Assembly (NCBI RefSeq): GCF_014189855.1 | Contig: NZ_BJFN01000005.1 | Coordinates: 186,001-250,000 of the forward strand | DNA: 64,000 nt | Source: Buttiauxella sp. A111 | GTDB taxonomy: Bacteria > Pseudomonadota > Gammaproteobacteria > Enterobacterales > Enterobacteriaceae | Direction of reading: 5' to 3' | Shown: one piece after another, positions 55,437-63,879 of the stretch | How the letters are laid out: every line of letters starts with the position of its first letter | How positions within the stretch are numbered: the first letter of the stretch is position 1 | Notes under the pieces: generated by a model | Told to the model about the DNA's origin: nothing | The model's input: the letters and a program-made list of their open reading frames with translations, nothing else | Database searches by the model: none | Position numbers and translations under genes: made by a program

Positions 55437-55916
55437 TTACTCGAACTCCGGCGCTTCCAGATCTGCGAAACCGCCTTTACCTTCCCAGCCTGCCAGACGT
55501 TGATACACCGTCTCCACCGCCGCTTTAATCGCGTCGGTCATTGGGTAGTAAAAGCCGACGATATCGGGCTGAATGCCTAAGAAAATCACTTCGCCAACAT
55601 CCTCTTTCAACTGATCAATCAGATAGTTGAGTGGCATGTTGTGGGTGGTCATCATAAACATTTCGGCGATATCGTCCGGGTCGATAACACGGATTTCACC
55701 AGGGGCGAGGCCCATATCCGTGGCATCGACCAGCAGCAATCTTTCAGGGCGCAATTCGCGAATCGCCACCACATCGTTTTCCGGTGCGGTGCCGCCGTCG
55801 ATAACTACCCAGTCGCCTTGTGGCGCAGCCTGGCACTTTTCGGCCAGCAACGGGCCTGCACCGTCGTCGCCCATCATGCTGTTACCGACACACAGTAAAA
55901 CGCTCTTGTTAGTCAT
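55437..55916 (-). CDS. hycI: HycI, maturation protease for HycE
   Basis: Nickel-sensing endopeptidase that trims the C-terminus of HycE, 159 residues. LLCVGNSMMGDDGAGPLLAE opens the protein (metal-ligand Asp in GDDG), followed by LLLVDATDMG (Asp) and MMTTHNMPLNYL (His). Last gene of the hyc operon; overlaps hycH by 8 nt. GGAG Shine-Dalgarno. Confidence 0.95.
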   Translation of the reverse strand: MTNKSVLLCVGNSMMGDDGAGPLLAEKCQAAPQGDWVVIDGGTAPENDVVAIRELRPERLLLVDATDMGLAPGEIRVIDPDDIAEMFMMTTHNMPLNYLIDQLKEDVGEVIFLGIQPDIVGFYYPMTDAIKAAVETVYQRLAGWEGKGGFADLEAPEFE

Positions 55917-56319
55917 AACGTCTCCGTACCATCAAATAAATGGCGGGTTCTTGTTGGATGGCTTGCAGCATGTCGAGCAATTCCTGGCTCCAGATTTGCT
56001 GCTGTTCGGTTTGCGTCGGTTTTGCGGCATCAAAGGCTTTCGCTAACAAAACCACATGGCTTTGGTCGATAACAATTTCGCCATAACGCGGCACACCTTC
56101 CATTTTGCGCCGCGCTTCGCTGCCCTCTTCAAGCGTGGCAATCCACGCTTTGTAAGGTTCAAATGAGCAAACCAGATTCTCTTTCAGGCAGTCGATAACG
56201 CCGAGATGGTGGCCGATTGCGAGGCTGTAATAAACCACCTGTTGCGCATCACTCGGGGTGTTGTCGTTTTCATCGACAAACTTACGGCTAAGCTGGCAAA
56301 AGACCACCGACTCGCTCAT
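55909..56319 (-). CDS. hycH: HycH, formate hydrogenlyase assembly protein
   Basis: 136-residue soluble protein needed for hydrogenase 3 maturation in E. coli; its molecular role is unclear. It matches E. coli HycH, for example VVYYSLAIGHHLGVIDC and GSEARRKMEGVPRYGEIVI. AGGAG precedes the ATG at 56319, which shares one nt with the hycG stop; the longer frame from 56400 is an overlap artefact. Confidence 0.93.
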   Translation of the reverse strand: MSESVVFCQLSRKFVDENDNTPSDAQQVVYYSLAIGHHLGVIDCLKENLVCSFEPYKAWIATLEEGSEARRKMEGVPRYGEIVIDQSHVVLLAKAFDAAKPTQTEQQQIWSQELLDMLQAIQQEPAIYLMVRRRYD

Positions 56320-57083
56320 TACACGCGCTCCTGTTTCACCAGTTCTTCCAGATGAGTGACGATCTCGGTCAGTCGTGGATCGTTCTCGTGTGCCAGCCAC
56401 TGCTGAACACTGCCGCCACCGGCGGTGAGATTTTCCATGTAGCTGTCAGCAATCTGGCGTCCATAGCGATAACCCGCCAGGTGACGGGCAGCGCGGTCGA
56501 TACGTACACGCAACGGCTGAACCATATCCGGATGCAGAATTTGCGCCGGTTGAGCGTCCATCTCACTCGCTTCACGGGCGTGGATTTTTTGCTCCAGCAA
56601 GCCCAGCGCCATAGCAAAACCGTACAGTGTTGCCGCAGGTGTCGGTGGGCAGCCCGGAATATACACGTCGACCGGGACGATTTTGTCGGTGCCGCCCCAG
56701 ACGCAATACAGATCGTGGAAGATGCCGCCGCTGTTACCGCATGCGCCGTAGGAGATACAGATTTTTGGGTCCGGCGCGGATTCCCAGGCGCGCAGCGCAG
56801 GGGAACGCATTGCGCGAGTCACCGCGCCGGTAAACAGCAAAATGTCCGCATGACGAGGTGACGGAACCACCTTAATACCAAAGCGTTCTGCATCGAAAAG
56901 TGGCGAAAGTGTGGCGAAAATTTCGATTTCGCAACCGTTACAGCCACCGCAGTCAACGCGATAAACGTATGCAGATCGTTTAATCTTTTTCAGCAGTGAC
57001 GCTTTCATGCTGGCGATAGACTCATCCACCGTCATGGGGACGGGCATGCCTTTATCGTCGCGTGGGCCGAGTAAAATGCTCAT
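56319..57083 (-). CDS. hycG: HycG, hydrogenase 3 small subunit
   Basis: NuoB-like Fe-S subunit that relays electrons to HycE, 254 residues. Cluster cysteines lie in [21 protein letters not shown] and [14 protein letters not shown]. The soluble protein docks HycE to the membrane arm. Start and stop each overlap a neighbour by one nt (TAATG). Confidence 0.95.
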   Translation of the reverse strand: MSILLGPRDDKGMPVPMTVDESIASMKASLLKKIKRSAYVYRVDCGGCNGCEIEIFATLSPLFDAERFGIKVVPSPRHADILLFTGAVTRAMRSPALRAWESAPDPKICISYGACGNSGGIFHDLYCVWGGTDKIVPVDVYIPGCPPTPAATLYGFAMALGLLEQKIHAREASEMDAQPAQILHPDMVQPLRVRIDRAARHLAGYRYGRQIADSYMENLTAGGGSVQQWLAHENDPRLTEIVTHLEELVKQERV

Positions 57084-57625
57084 TAGCTGGCCTCTCTTAT
57101 CTGGCGGCTAAGGTCGATTTGGTCGGAAGACACCAGGCTTTGCTGGCGTTTGCATTCCGGGCAGGTTTCAAACGAGGCGCGGTGCGCTTCGGCAAGTTTG
57201 TCGCCGTTGTGCTCAAGCAAAGCAATGGCGTAATCAATCTCTTTTTGCACGGCAAAAGGTTTGCTGCACTGACGGCAATTGCACAAATCAAAACGCGCTT
57301 GTTGCAGGAAGTCGGCTTTGTTCCACACCGCCAGTTCGTATTCCTGAGAAAGCTTGATGGCCGCCGTTGGGCAGACTTCTTCACAACGCGCGCAAAAAAT
57401 GCAGCGACCAAGATTGAAGGTCCACGCCAGTTGCCCGGCAACCAGATCGGTTTCCACCGTTAATGCGTTAGACGGGCAGGCGTTCACACACGCCGCACAA
57501 CCGATGCATTGCTGCGGGTTGTGTTCCGGTTTGCCACGGAAATTAGGGTCCACGGCTATCGGTTGTAGCGGGTATGACTCGGTGGCCACGCCGCCTTTTA
57601 TGGCTTTCTTGATGAAGTTAAACAT
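57083..57625 (-). CDS. hycF: HycF, Fe-S subunit (NuoI-like)
   Basis: 180-residue electron-transfer subunit of hydrogenase 3 with two [4Fe-4S] motifs ([12 protein letters not shown] and [12 protein letters not shown]) and extra C-terminal cysteines (CNCRQC, CPEC) that may hold another metal. It lies downstream of repeat copy 7. Confidence 0.95.
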   Translation of the reverse strand: MFNFIKKAIKGGVATESYPLQPIAVDPNFRGKPEHNPQQCIGCAACVNACPSNALTVETDLVAGQLAWTFNLGRCIFCARCEEVCPTAAIKLSQEYELAVWNKADFLQQARFDLCNCRQCSKPFAVQKEIDYAIALLEHNGDKLAEAHRASFETCPECKRQQSLVSSDQIDLSRQIREAS

Positions 57626-57660
57626 GATGACTCCAGTGTTTTGCCTTGGTTTTTAACATT

Positions 57661-57805
57661 GCCCTCACCCCGACCCTCTCCCCCAGGAGAGGGGGAATAC
57701 CGATCGATCCCATTTCCCTCAGGAGAGGGGGAAAACCGATCGCTCCCTGGTGAGGGATAAAACCGGACAGTCCCCTCTCCCTCAGGGAGAGGGTTAGGGT
57801 GAGGG
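57661..57805. repeat. CCCTCACCC palindromic repeat, copy 7
   Basis: Long variant with outer ends CCCTCACCCCGACCCTCTCC and GGGAGAGGGTTAGGGTGAGG and irregular inner units (CCGATCGATCCC, CCGATCGCTCCC). It sits in the middle of the hyc operon between hycE and hycF, where a 205-bp gap interrupts otherwise tightly packed genes. Confidence 0.9.
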
Positions 57806-57830
57806 TTGTACTAAACCAAGGCATCTCAAC

Positions 57831-59540
57831 TTATTTCAGCGGCGAATTGGTGCGTTCAATGCTGTAGCGCTCTAACTCTTTGTACGGCACCACTTTGGTT
57901 TTGCGCTTACGCACATCAACCACCGTCATGCGATCGGTACACGAGTAGCAAGGATCCAGGCTGCCGATGATCAGTGGCGCATCGGAAACGGTGTTGCCAC
58001 GCAGCATGTAACGCAACGTTGGCCAGTTGGCGTACGTCGCCGCACGGCAGCGCCAGCGGTACAGCTTCTGGTTGTCGCCGGTCATCGACCAGTGAATATC
58101 ATCGCCACGAGGCGCTTCGGAGAAGCCGAGTGCAAAACGGTTTGGAATGTAGGTGAAGCCGTCAACGGCGAGCGGCCCGCCAGGCAAGTTGTCCAGACCG
58201 AAATCAATCATGTTCAACGCGGTATAAACCTCGTTGATGCGCACTTTGAGGCGCGACAGCACGTCACAACCGGTTTCGCTGTGAACTTCCATTGGCAGCA
58301 GGCCGTAACCGACAAACGGGTGATCGGCGCGGGTGTCACGGGCGTGGCCGCTGGCGCGAACCATTGGGCCGACGTTACTGAAATCACGGGCGATTTGCGG
58401 GTCGAGGCGGCCAATGCCGACGGTACGCTGTTCGATATTCGGCGTGCTCATCAGAATATCCACCAGATCTTTCACTTCACGGCGCATCTGTTGTGCCAGC
58501 TGGCGCGTCTGGATCATGTCGTCTTTTAACAGATCGCGACGAATCCCGCCGATCAGGTTCAGGCCGTAAGTTTTACGCGCGCCGGTGAGGATTTCCGCCA
58601 TCTTCATGGACATCTCACGCACGCGGAAGAACTGCATAAAGCCGGAGTCGAAGCCGACGAAGTGGCAAGCGAGGCCGAGGTTGAGCAAGTGGCTGTGCAG
58701 ACGTTCCACTTCCAGCAAAATCGCGCGGATCATCTGGGCGCGTTCTGGCACGACAATCCCCATCGCGTTCTCAACAGACGTGGTGTACGCGGTGCTGTGG
58801 GCGAAGCCACAAATGCCACATACGCGGTCAGACAGGAAGGTGACTTCGTTGTAGCCCATGCGGGTTTCAGCCAGTTTTTCCATGCCACGGTGGACGTAGA
58901 ACAGGCGGTAATCGGCGTCGATAATGTTTTCGCCGTCAACGAACAGGCGGAAATGCCCGGGTTCGTCAGACGTTACGTGCAATGGGCCAATCGGCACCAC
59001 GTTGTTCTTCTTGCTGCCCAGCTCGTTGATGAACTGGTAAGTTTCCTGGTCGCTGGTTGGCGCAGGGCGCTGGCGGTAATCCATGCTGTCTTTACGCAGC
59101 GGATACAGGTCATCTGGCCAATCATCTGGCAGCACTAAACGGCGTTCATCTGGCAGGCCAACAGGTTGCAGGCCGTACATATCACGCACTTCGCGCTCAC
59201 CCCAAACGGCGGCTGGCACACGCGGCGTGACGGACGGGAACTCAGGTTTATCGGCATCCACTTCGACGCGCACGGTGATCCAGCATTTCACGCCGGTTTC
59301 CATAGAAAGCACGTAGTAAACCGCATAGCTGCCGCACAACTGGCGTTCATCGTTACCGAACAATACGGATAACCAGCCGCCTTGTTGGTAGTAAAGCCAC
59401 TCCACCACTTCTGGCAGCATGTTGAGCTTCACGTTGACGGTGATTTGGTCTTTGGTCTGCCAGGCTTCGTCGATCACGGCATGAGGAAATTGCTTATGCA
59501 GTGCGGCGAGATAATGTTGACCAATCTTTTCTTCAGACAT
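57831..59540 (-). CDS. hycE: HycE, hydrogenase 3 large subunit
   Basis: [NiFe] catalytic subunit of formate hydrogenlyase, 569 residues. The N-terminal 170 residues resemble NuoC and the rest NuoD. Nickel ligands are the two CxxC motifs in RVCGICGFAHS and DPCYSCTDR. The last 32 residues (MTVVDVRKRKTKVVPYKELE and beyond) are the propeptide; cutting after Arg537 by HycI locks nickel in place, as in E. coli. It faces the cytoplasm. Confidence 0.96.
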   Translation of the reverse strand: MSEEKIGQHYLAALHKQFPHAVIDEAWQTKDQITVNVKLNMLPEVVEWLYYQQGGWLSVLFGNDERQLCGSYAVYYVLSMETGVKCWITVRVEVDADKPEFPSVTPRVPAAVWGEREVRDMYGLQPVGLPDERRLVLPDDWPDDLYPLRKDSMDYRQRPAPTSDQETYQFINELGSKKNNVVPIGPLHVTSDEPGHFRLFVDGENIIDADYRLFYVHRGMEKLAETRMGYNEVTFLSDRVCGICGFAHSTAYTTSVENAMGIVVPERAQMIRAILLEVERLHSHLLNLGLACHFVGFDSGFMQFFRVREMSMKMAEILTGARKTYGLNLIGGIRRDLLKDDMIQTRQLAQQMRREVKDLVDILMSTPNIEQRTVGIGRLDPQIARDFSNVGPMVRASGHARDTRADHPFVGYGLLPMEVHSETGCDVLSRLKVRINEVYTALNMIDFGLDNLPGGPLAVDGFTYIPNRFALGFSEAPRGDDIHWSMTGDNQKLYRWRCRAATYANWPTLRYMLRGNTVSDAPLIIGSLDPCYSCTDRMTVVDVRKRKTKVVPYKELERYSIERTNSPLK

Positions 59541-59557
59541 AGATAAATTCTCTTAAA

Positions 59558-60484
59558 TCACGCCGCCAGCAAGGAGACGAAGGCTAAAAAGGCAAAGCCA
59601 AAACCGGCCCAGGTAATGCGCGAGGTTTCCAGCATCCGCAGGCGCGCCATGCTGTTCTCAAACAGCGCGATAATCAGCACGCCAGCGACCAGTTTGACTG
59701 CCGCCAGAACCAGCGCGATGACAAGGCCGCCCCAGCTAAATTCGCTCATCTGGCCCCACGGCAGGAACACGCCGACGAACATTTGCAGCACAACCAATTG
59801 CTTGAGGGAAATCCCCCATTTCAGCACCGCAAAACCGGCACCGCTGTATTCGGTCAACGGGCCTTCCTGCAATTCTTGCTCGGCTTCTGCGAGGTCGAAC
59901 GGCAGTTTGCCCATTTCGATAAACGTGGCGAAAGCACAGGCGGCGAGCGCCAGAATCAGCGTTAAGCTCTGTGCAGTCGGCCAGTGATAGATGGTGGAGG
60001 CGATATTGCTGATGTGTGTGCTGCCCGCCACTTGTGCGGCCACCCACAGTCCCAGAATCAGGATCGGCTCAACCAGCACGCCCAGCATCGCTTCACGGCT
60101 GGCACCGATGCCGGTAAACGGGCTGCCGGTATCCAGGCCTGCAATCGCGAAGAAGAAACGGGCGATGGCGAACAGGTAAATCAGCGTGATCAAATCGCCC
60201 AGCGACGGCAGCGGGGAATAGAGCGTCACCACCGGCAGCGCGGTCGCAATGGTCAGCATCACGCCAACCATCACAAACGGCATCAGGCGGAACACCCAAC
60301 CGGAAGCGGCTGGCGCCACACTCTGGCGTCTCAGCAATTTGAACAGGTCACGATATTCCTGCATCACGCCAGGCCCGCGGCGGTTGTGCATGCGGGCGCG
60401 GGTGACGCGGGTGATACCGGACAACAACGGCGCAACGGCAAACAGCACCAACGCCTGAATCAACGAAAAGAAAATGGTATTCAT
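59558..60484 (-). CDS. hycD: HycD, membrane subunit (NuoH-like)
   Basis: Membrane anchor of hydrogenase 3, 308 residues, about eight helices. The NuoH-type HNRRGPGVMQEYRDLFKLL loop, FIEMGKLPFDLAEAEQELQEG (conserved acidic residues) and FENSMARLR are present. AAGGAG before the ATG at 60484; the frame from 60511 would overlap hycC and is rejected. Confidence 0.95.
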   Translation of the reverse strand: MNTIFFSLIQALVLFAVAPLLSGITRVTRARMHNRRGPGVMQEYRDLFKLLRRQSVAPAASGWVFRLMPFVMVGVMLTIATALPVVTLYSPLPSLGDLITLIYLFAIARFFFAIAGLDTGSPFTGIGASREAMLGVLVEPILILGLWVAAQVAGSTHISNIASTIYHWPTAQSLTLILALAACAFATFIEMGKLPFDLAEAEQELQEGPLTEYSGAGFAVLKWGISLKQLVVLQMFVGVFLPWGQMSEFSWGGLVIALVLAAVKLVAGVLIIALFENSMARLRMLETSRITWAGFGFAFLAFVSLLAA

Positions 60485-60494
60485 CTCAGGCTCC

Positions 60495-62303
60495 TTAAGC
60501 GCAAACCGCAACCAGCAACACGGCCAGTTCGATCATCGCCAGGCGACGGAACGTACCGGCAAGGCAATCACACTGCCAGCCAGGCACCCACTTCACCGGG
60601 TTGAGGGTTTTGCGCAGTTTCAGCAGTGGCGCGAAGGCCGCTTTCACGGGTTGAGCAAAACCCCCTGCGGTAATCACCATCGCTTGTTCGTGGTCGTAGC
60701 CACAAACCCAGGCCGTACCGCGCGTGCGGTTTGGCAGGCGGTCGCCACGGAAAATCACCATCAAAATGAATGGCAGCAGTGGGGAAGCAATCAGCAGCAG
60801 GGTGATCATCGGTTGTGAAACGGTGGTGTTGGCGGTTTGCAGCGGCAGTGGGATCGCGTTTTGCAACAGCGGAATCAGCCACGGAGCGGCGACACCGGCA
60901 ATCACACAACAGGCGGCAAGTGCAGCTACAGACAGGCTCATCAGGAACGGTGCGGAAGTCGCGTTTTCAGCTTCTGGCGTGCGAGGCGCGCCGAGGAAGG
61001 TGACGCCATACACTTTCGCCATACACATCACCGCCAGCGCACCGGTAATCGCAAGGCCTACGGCCAGCAATGGGCCTAAGAAACGTGCGATAAACAGCGG
61101 CAGGGTGCCGAGATGGAAGAACGACTGGTAAATCACCCATTCGCCCGCAAAGCCGTTCAGCGGCGGCAGGGCGGCCATTGCCATCAGGCCGACCAGCATG
61201 GCGATAGAAATCAGCGGCATACGCTTGCCAATTCCGCCCAGTTTTTCGATGTCGCGATGACCGGTACGGAACCACACCGCGCCCGCGCCAAGGAACAGCG
61301 TGGTTTTGAACACGCTATGGTTGAACAGGTGATACAAGCCGCCAATCATGCCCAGCGCAATCAGCGTGGATTCGTTCAGCGCAAGACCCATCAGGCCACA
61401 GCCAAGGCCGAGCAAAATAATGCCGATATTCTCAAGGGAGTGGTAAGCCAGCAGGCGGTTGATGTTGTGTTCCATCAGCGCGTACAGGCCGCCGATAAAC
61501 GCGGTAATCATCCCCAGAACCACGACCAGAATGCCCCACCACAACGGCATAGCGTTGCTGATAAGGGAGAAACTCATTATGCCGTACAGGCCAATTTTCA
61601 GCACCACGGCGGAGAACAGCGCGGCGGCTGGAGCAGATGCGTTGGCATGAGCCTGTGGCACCCAACCATGGAGCGGAATAATGCCCGCCAGCAAACCAAA
61701 ACCAATCAGACCGAGCAGCCAAACCACGGAGCTAACCGGTGCGCCATTGGTTAACAGATGCAATTCGGCATAGCTCAGCGTGCCGTACTGTTTCCACAGC
61801 ATCCAGCACGCCACGGCCAGCAGTACGGTGCCAAGGCGGCCCAGAGCAAACCACAACTGACCGGACTTTTGGCAGCCTGTCAGGAAGTAGCCGCACAGCG
61901 CGACGATCTCAGCTAACACAACCAGCATGCCGAGGTTATCGGCAACCAGCGCCGCTACCGCCGCCGCCATCACCAGATTGACCAGCAAGCCGTTGGCTTT
62001 TACCGCCTGATGACGGTGCCAGTCGATATTAAACAGCGAGATAAACAGACCAGGCAGACCGAGAGTGACCAGCCACACGCCGTTAAACGCATTGAGCTGG
62101 ATATTCTGGTGCCAGATTTGCGCCATTCCGCCAAAGCCCGTTAACGCATCGAAGCCCGCAATCAGGACAAGGACAGAGCTGATGGCACCGCCAAGCCCGG
62201 CAATAAAACCGCTCACCGGTTTATTAAAAACTGTGATTCCTGCAAGCGTAGCGCTTAGCACAAAACCCATTAGCGCCCAATGAATCAGGATAAATGCACT
62301 CAT
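60495..62303 (-). CDS. hycC: HycC, membrane subunit (NuoL/antiporter-like)
   Basis: Large polytopic subunit, 602 residues (E. coli 608), homologous to complex I antiporter subunits. The central GLLAGIIPLHGWVPQAHANA and conserved lysine/histidine helices (YHSLENIGIILLG, GGLYHLFNHSVFKT) suggest ion movement, though coupling in formate hydrogenlyase is debated. Overlaps hycB by 4 nt. Confidence 0.95.
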   Translation of the reverse strand: MSAFILIHWALMGFVLSATLAGITVFNKPVSGFIAGLGGAISSVLVLIAGFDALTGFGGMAQIWHQNIQLNAFNGVWLVTLGLPGLFISLFNIDWHRHQAVKANGLLVNLVMAAAVAALVADNLGMLVVLAEIVALCGYFLTGCQKSGQLWFALGRLGTVLLAVACWMLWKQYGTLSYAELHLLTNGAPVSSVVWLLGLIGFGLLAGIIPLHGWVPQAHANASAPAAALFSAVVLKIGLYGIMSFSLISNAMPLWWGILVVVLGMITAFIGGLYALMEHNINRLLAYHSLENIGIILLGLGCGLMGLALNESTLIALGMIGGLYHLFNHSVFKTTLFLGAGAVWFRTGHRDIEKLGGIGKRMPLISIAMLVGLMAMAALPPLNGFAGEWVIYQSFFHLGTLPLFIARFLGPLLAVGLAITGALAVMCMAKVYGVTFLGAPRTPEAENATSAPFLMSLSVAALAACCVIAGVAAPWLIPLLQNAIPLPLQTANTTVSQPMITLLLIASPLLPFILMVIFRGDRLPNRTRGTAWVCGYDHEQAMVITAGGFAQPVKAAFAPLLKLRKTLNPVKWVPGWQCDCLAGTFRRLAMIELAVLLVAVCA

Positions 62304-62905
62304 TTTTTTACCTCAGGCTGGGTAAACAAGGTGAGATCGCCAAGCGTGGTGCTCAGGGTCAGTTCACGTTTGCGTTTGCTTGATTTGGCAATGTCGTTGT
62401 TATCAACCACACGCAGTGCTTTGGTTGGACAGGTGCGGACACACGCCGGGCCAGCCTCATCAAAGCTGCACAGATCGCACTTCACGGCGATAGCGCGAAC
62501 GCCTGGCACCCAGTCGAGCAGGGAACTGATACGTGCAGGAGCCGGAGGCGCAGGTGGCGCTTTCGGGCTATTGGCATTCGCAGGGATATGAATTGGGCGG
62601 CTACCGGAGAATTCAATCGAGCCAAATGGGCAGGCGATGCCGCACAGTTTGCAGCTTACACACAGGCTTTCGTTGAGCTGTACCGCCCCGTCGATACGGG
62701 TGATAGCGTTAACCGGACACACGCCTGCACACGGCGCATCTTCACAGTGATGGCACATTTGCGGGGCGGAATCATTAGCATCACGCATGACTTTCAGGCG
62801 TGGCATGGATTGCAGGCCGTGCAGACGGTGCGTTTCGGAGCAAGCCGCCTCACAGGTATGGCAACCCATACAGAGTTTGGAGTCGGCGATTATAAAGCGA
62901 TTCAC
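62300..62905 (-). CDS. hycB: HycB, Fe-S subunit linking FdhF to hydrogenase
   Basis: 201-residue protein with four [4Fe-4S] motifs (CMGCHTCEAAC, CHHCEDAPCAGVCP, CVSCKLCGIACP, CDLCSF...CVRTCP). It accepts electrons from FdhF. It starts with GTG, with GAGGA about 10 nt upstream. It carries a Pro/Ala-rich insertion (NSPKAPPAPPAPARI) in the third quarter. An ERIC element lies between it and hycA. Confidence 0.94.
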   Translation of the reverse strand: MNRFIIADSKLCMGCHTCEAACSETHRLHGLQSMPRLKVMRDANDSAPQMCHHCEDAPCAGVCPVNAITRIDGAVQLNESLCVSCKLCGIACPFGSIEFSGSRPIHIPANANSPKAPPAPPAPARISSLLDWVPGVRAIAVKCDLCSFDEAGPACVRTCPTKALRVVDNNDIAKSSKRKRELTLSTTLGDLTLFTQPEVKK

Positions 62906-62924
62906 CAGTTGTTCCTCTGTTGCT

Positions 62925-63036
62925 CGTCATACTTCGATTTACAGGTGTGTTGGCTGCACTCACTTGCCTCAGTCACTTACTTAAGTAAGCTCCTGGGGAC
63001 GCGTTCCTTTGCCGCCGTCCTGTAATTCGAATTATC
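62925..63036. repeat. ERIC element, copy 3
   Basis: Contains CACTTACTTAAGTAAGCTCC and TGGGGACGCGTTCCTTTGCC, a near-exact match to the ERIC1R/ERIC2 primer regions, with ends ACTTCGATTTACAGG and CCTGTAATTCGAAT. It is inserted between hycA and hycB within the hyc operon. Confidence 0.92.
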
Positions 63037-63085
63037 TAGAGCAACTCATCATTATCATCATTTTTGACGAAACTGTGCCGATGGT

Positions 63086-63098
63086 TGTCGTTTCGACA
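63086..63098. promoter_or_regulatory. possible FhlA site between hycA and hycB
   Basis: TGTCGTTTCGACA inverted repeat, followed by a further TTTTCGACA half-site. An FhlA-binding site between hycA and hycB has been described in E. coli, to my knowledge; this is the best candidate here. Confidence 0.4.
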
Positions 63099-63121
63099 CT
63101 TTTCGACACTCCGCAGAGCCA

Positions 63122-63577
63122 TCAGGCCTGAGCGCTTTGCTGCAGTTGCCCCATCGACACAGGGGTGTCGCTGTGAACCGCGCTATACAGGTTTTCGTAG
63201 ACCGGACGAATTTTTTCGAGGTAATGCTCGAGAACATTCTCGCGGTTACGGTTGCTGATGCTGTTGTCTATGCGGCCTTCGTCATCAAGGATTGCTTTTG
63301 CAATCAATACTCTATCGTCGCCATTACGCTTCTCAACGTAGTACTCGATAGTGTGGCTGTTGAAGCCTTCTGCCAGGCTGACGTGAATGACGAAGTGGTC
63401 AAATAAGAAGAAGCGCAGTGAATCGTCAGGATTGCACCCGACTGCATGATGCAGTTTGGCTTTAGAAAGGGTGATCCCCTGAATCAAGCTATTGCAGTAT
63501 TGCTGCCACTGCGTGAGCAAGCGTTGGTGCTTGTCAGCAATGTATTCGGCTTTTTCACTCAGTTCCCAAATGTTCAT
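63122..63577 (-). CDS. hycA: HycA, regulator of formate hydrogenlyase
   Basis: 151-residue negative regulator that counteracts FhlA (E. coli HycA is 153). It matches along its length: IWELSEKAEYIADKHQRLL at the start, GITLSKAKLHHAVGC and EGFNSHTIEYYVE in the middle, VLEHYLEKIRPVYENLY near the end. There is no recognisable DNA-binding motif. First gene of the hyc operon. Confidence 0.93.
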   Translation of the reverse strand: MNIWELSEKAEYIADKHQRLLTQWQQYCNSLIQGITLSKAKLHHAVGCNPDDSLRFFLFDHFVIHVSLAEGFNSHTIEYYVEKRNGDDRVLIAKAILDDEGRIDNSISNRNRENVLEHYLEKIRPVYENLYSAVHSDTPVSMGQLQQSAQA

Positions 63578-63613
63578 TATTAGTTCACTCTGTTTTTGCT
63601 GTTGCAGCTACAG

Positions 63614-63630
63614 AGCACGTTTCGTGCCAA
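63614..63630 (-). promoter_or_regulatory. sigma-54 promoter of the hyc operon
   Basis: On the minus strand TTGGCAC, GAAAC, GTGCT: GG and GC dinucleotides are exactly 10 bp apart, as required by sigma-54. It lies 37 nt before hycA. Confidence 0.82.
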
Positions 63631-63689
63631 TATTGTATTTAGTTGAAATTATTGGTTTTTGTATTGCTAGCTTGCAAATAGCCACAGGA

Positions 63690-63719
63690 ATGACATGTCA
63701 TTTCGTCATGTTTGACGGG
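63690..63719. promoter_or_regulatory. FhlA-type upstream sequences between hyc and hyp
   Basis: Palindrome TGACATGTCA followed by TTTCGTCATGTTTGACG, rich in TGTC/GACA half-sites like the element upstream of hydN. It lies about 65-100 bp upstream of the hyc promoter and should serve hyc and possibly hyp. Confidence 0.6.
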
Positions 63720-63741
63720 GAGTGACATTTGGCATTGGACG

Positions 63742-63829
63742 CCCTCACCCCCTCATCCCGACCTTCTCCCCAGGGAGAAGGAGAAACCGGACAATTCCCT
63801 CTCCTGGGGGAGAGGGTTAGGGTGAGGGC
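63742..63829. repeat. CCCTCACCC palindromic repeat, copy 8
   Basis: Compact copy between the FhlA region and hypA. It begins only 7 nt after a TTGGCAT that looks like the -24 element of the hyp promoter. Confidence 0.88.
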
Positions 63830-63879
63830 AGTTTTGGCACCATCCTTGCATTACCTCCACCAGATACCCCGGAGGCAAC

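Noticed and set aside
63729-63745. Functional sigma-54 promoter for hypA
   Set aside because: GG to GC spacing is 2 bp too short for sigma-54; reported as a possible damaged promoter instead.
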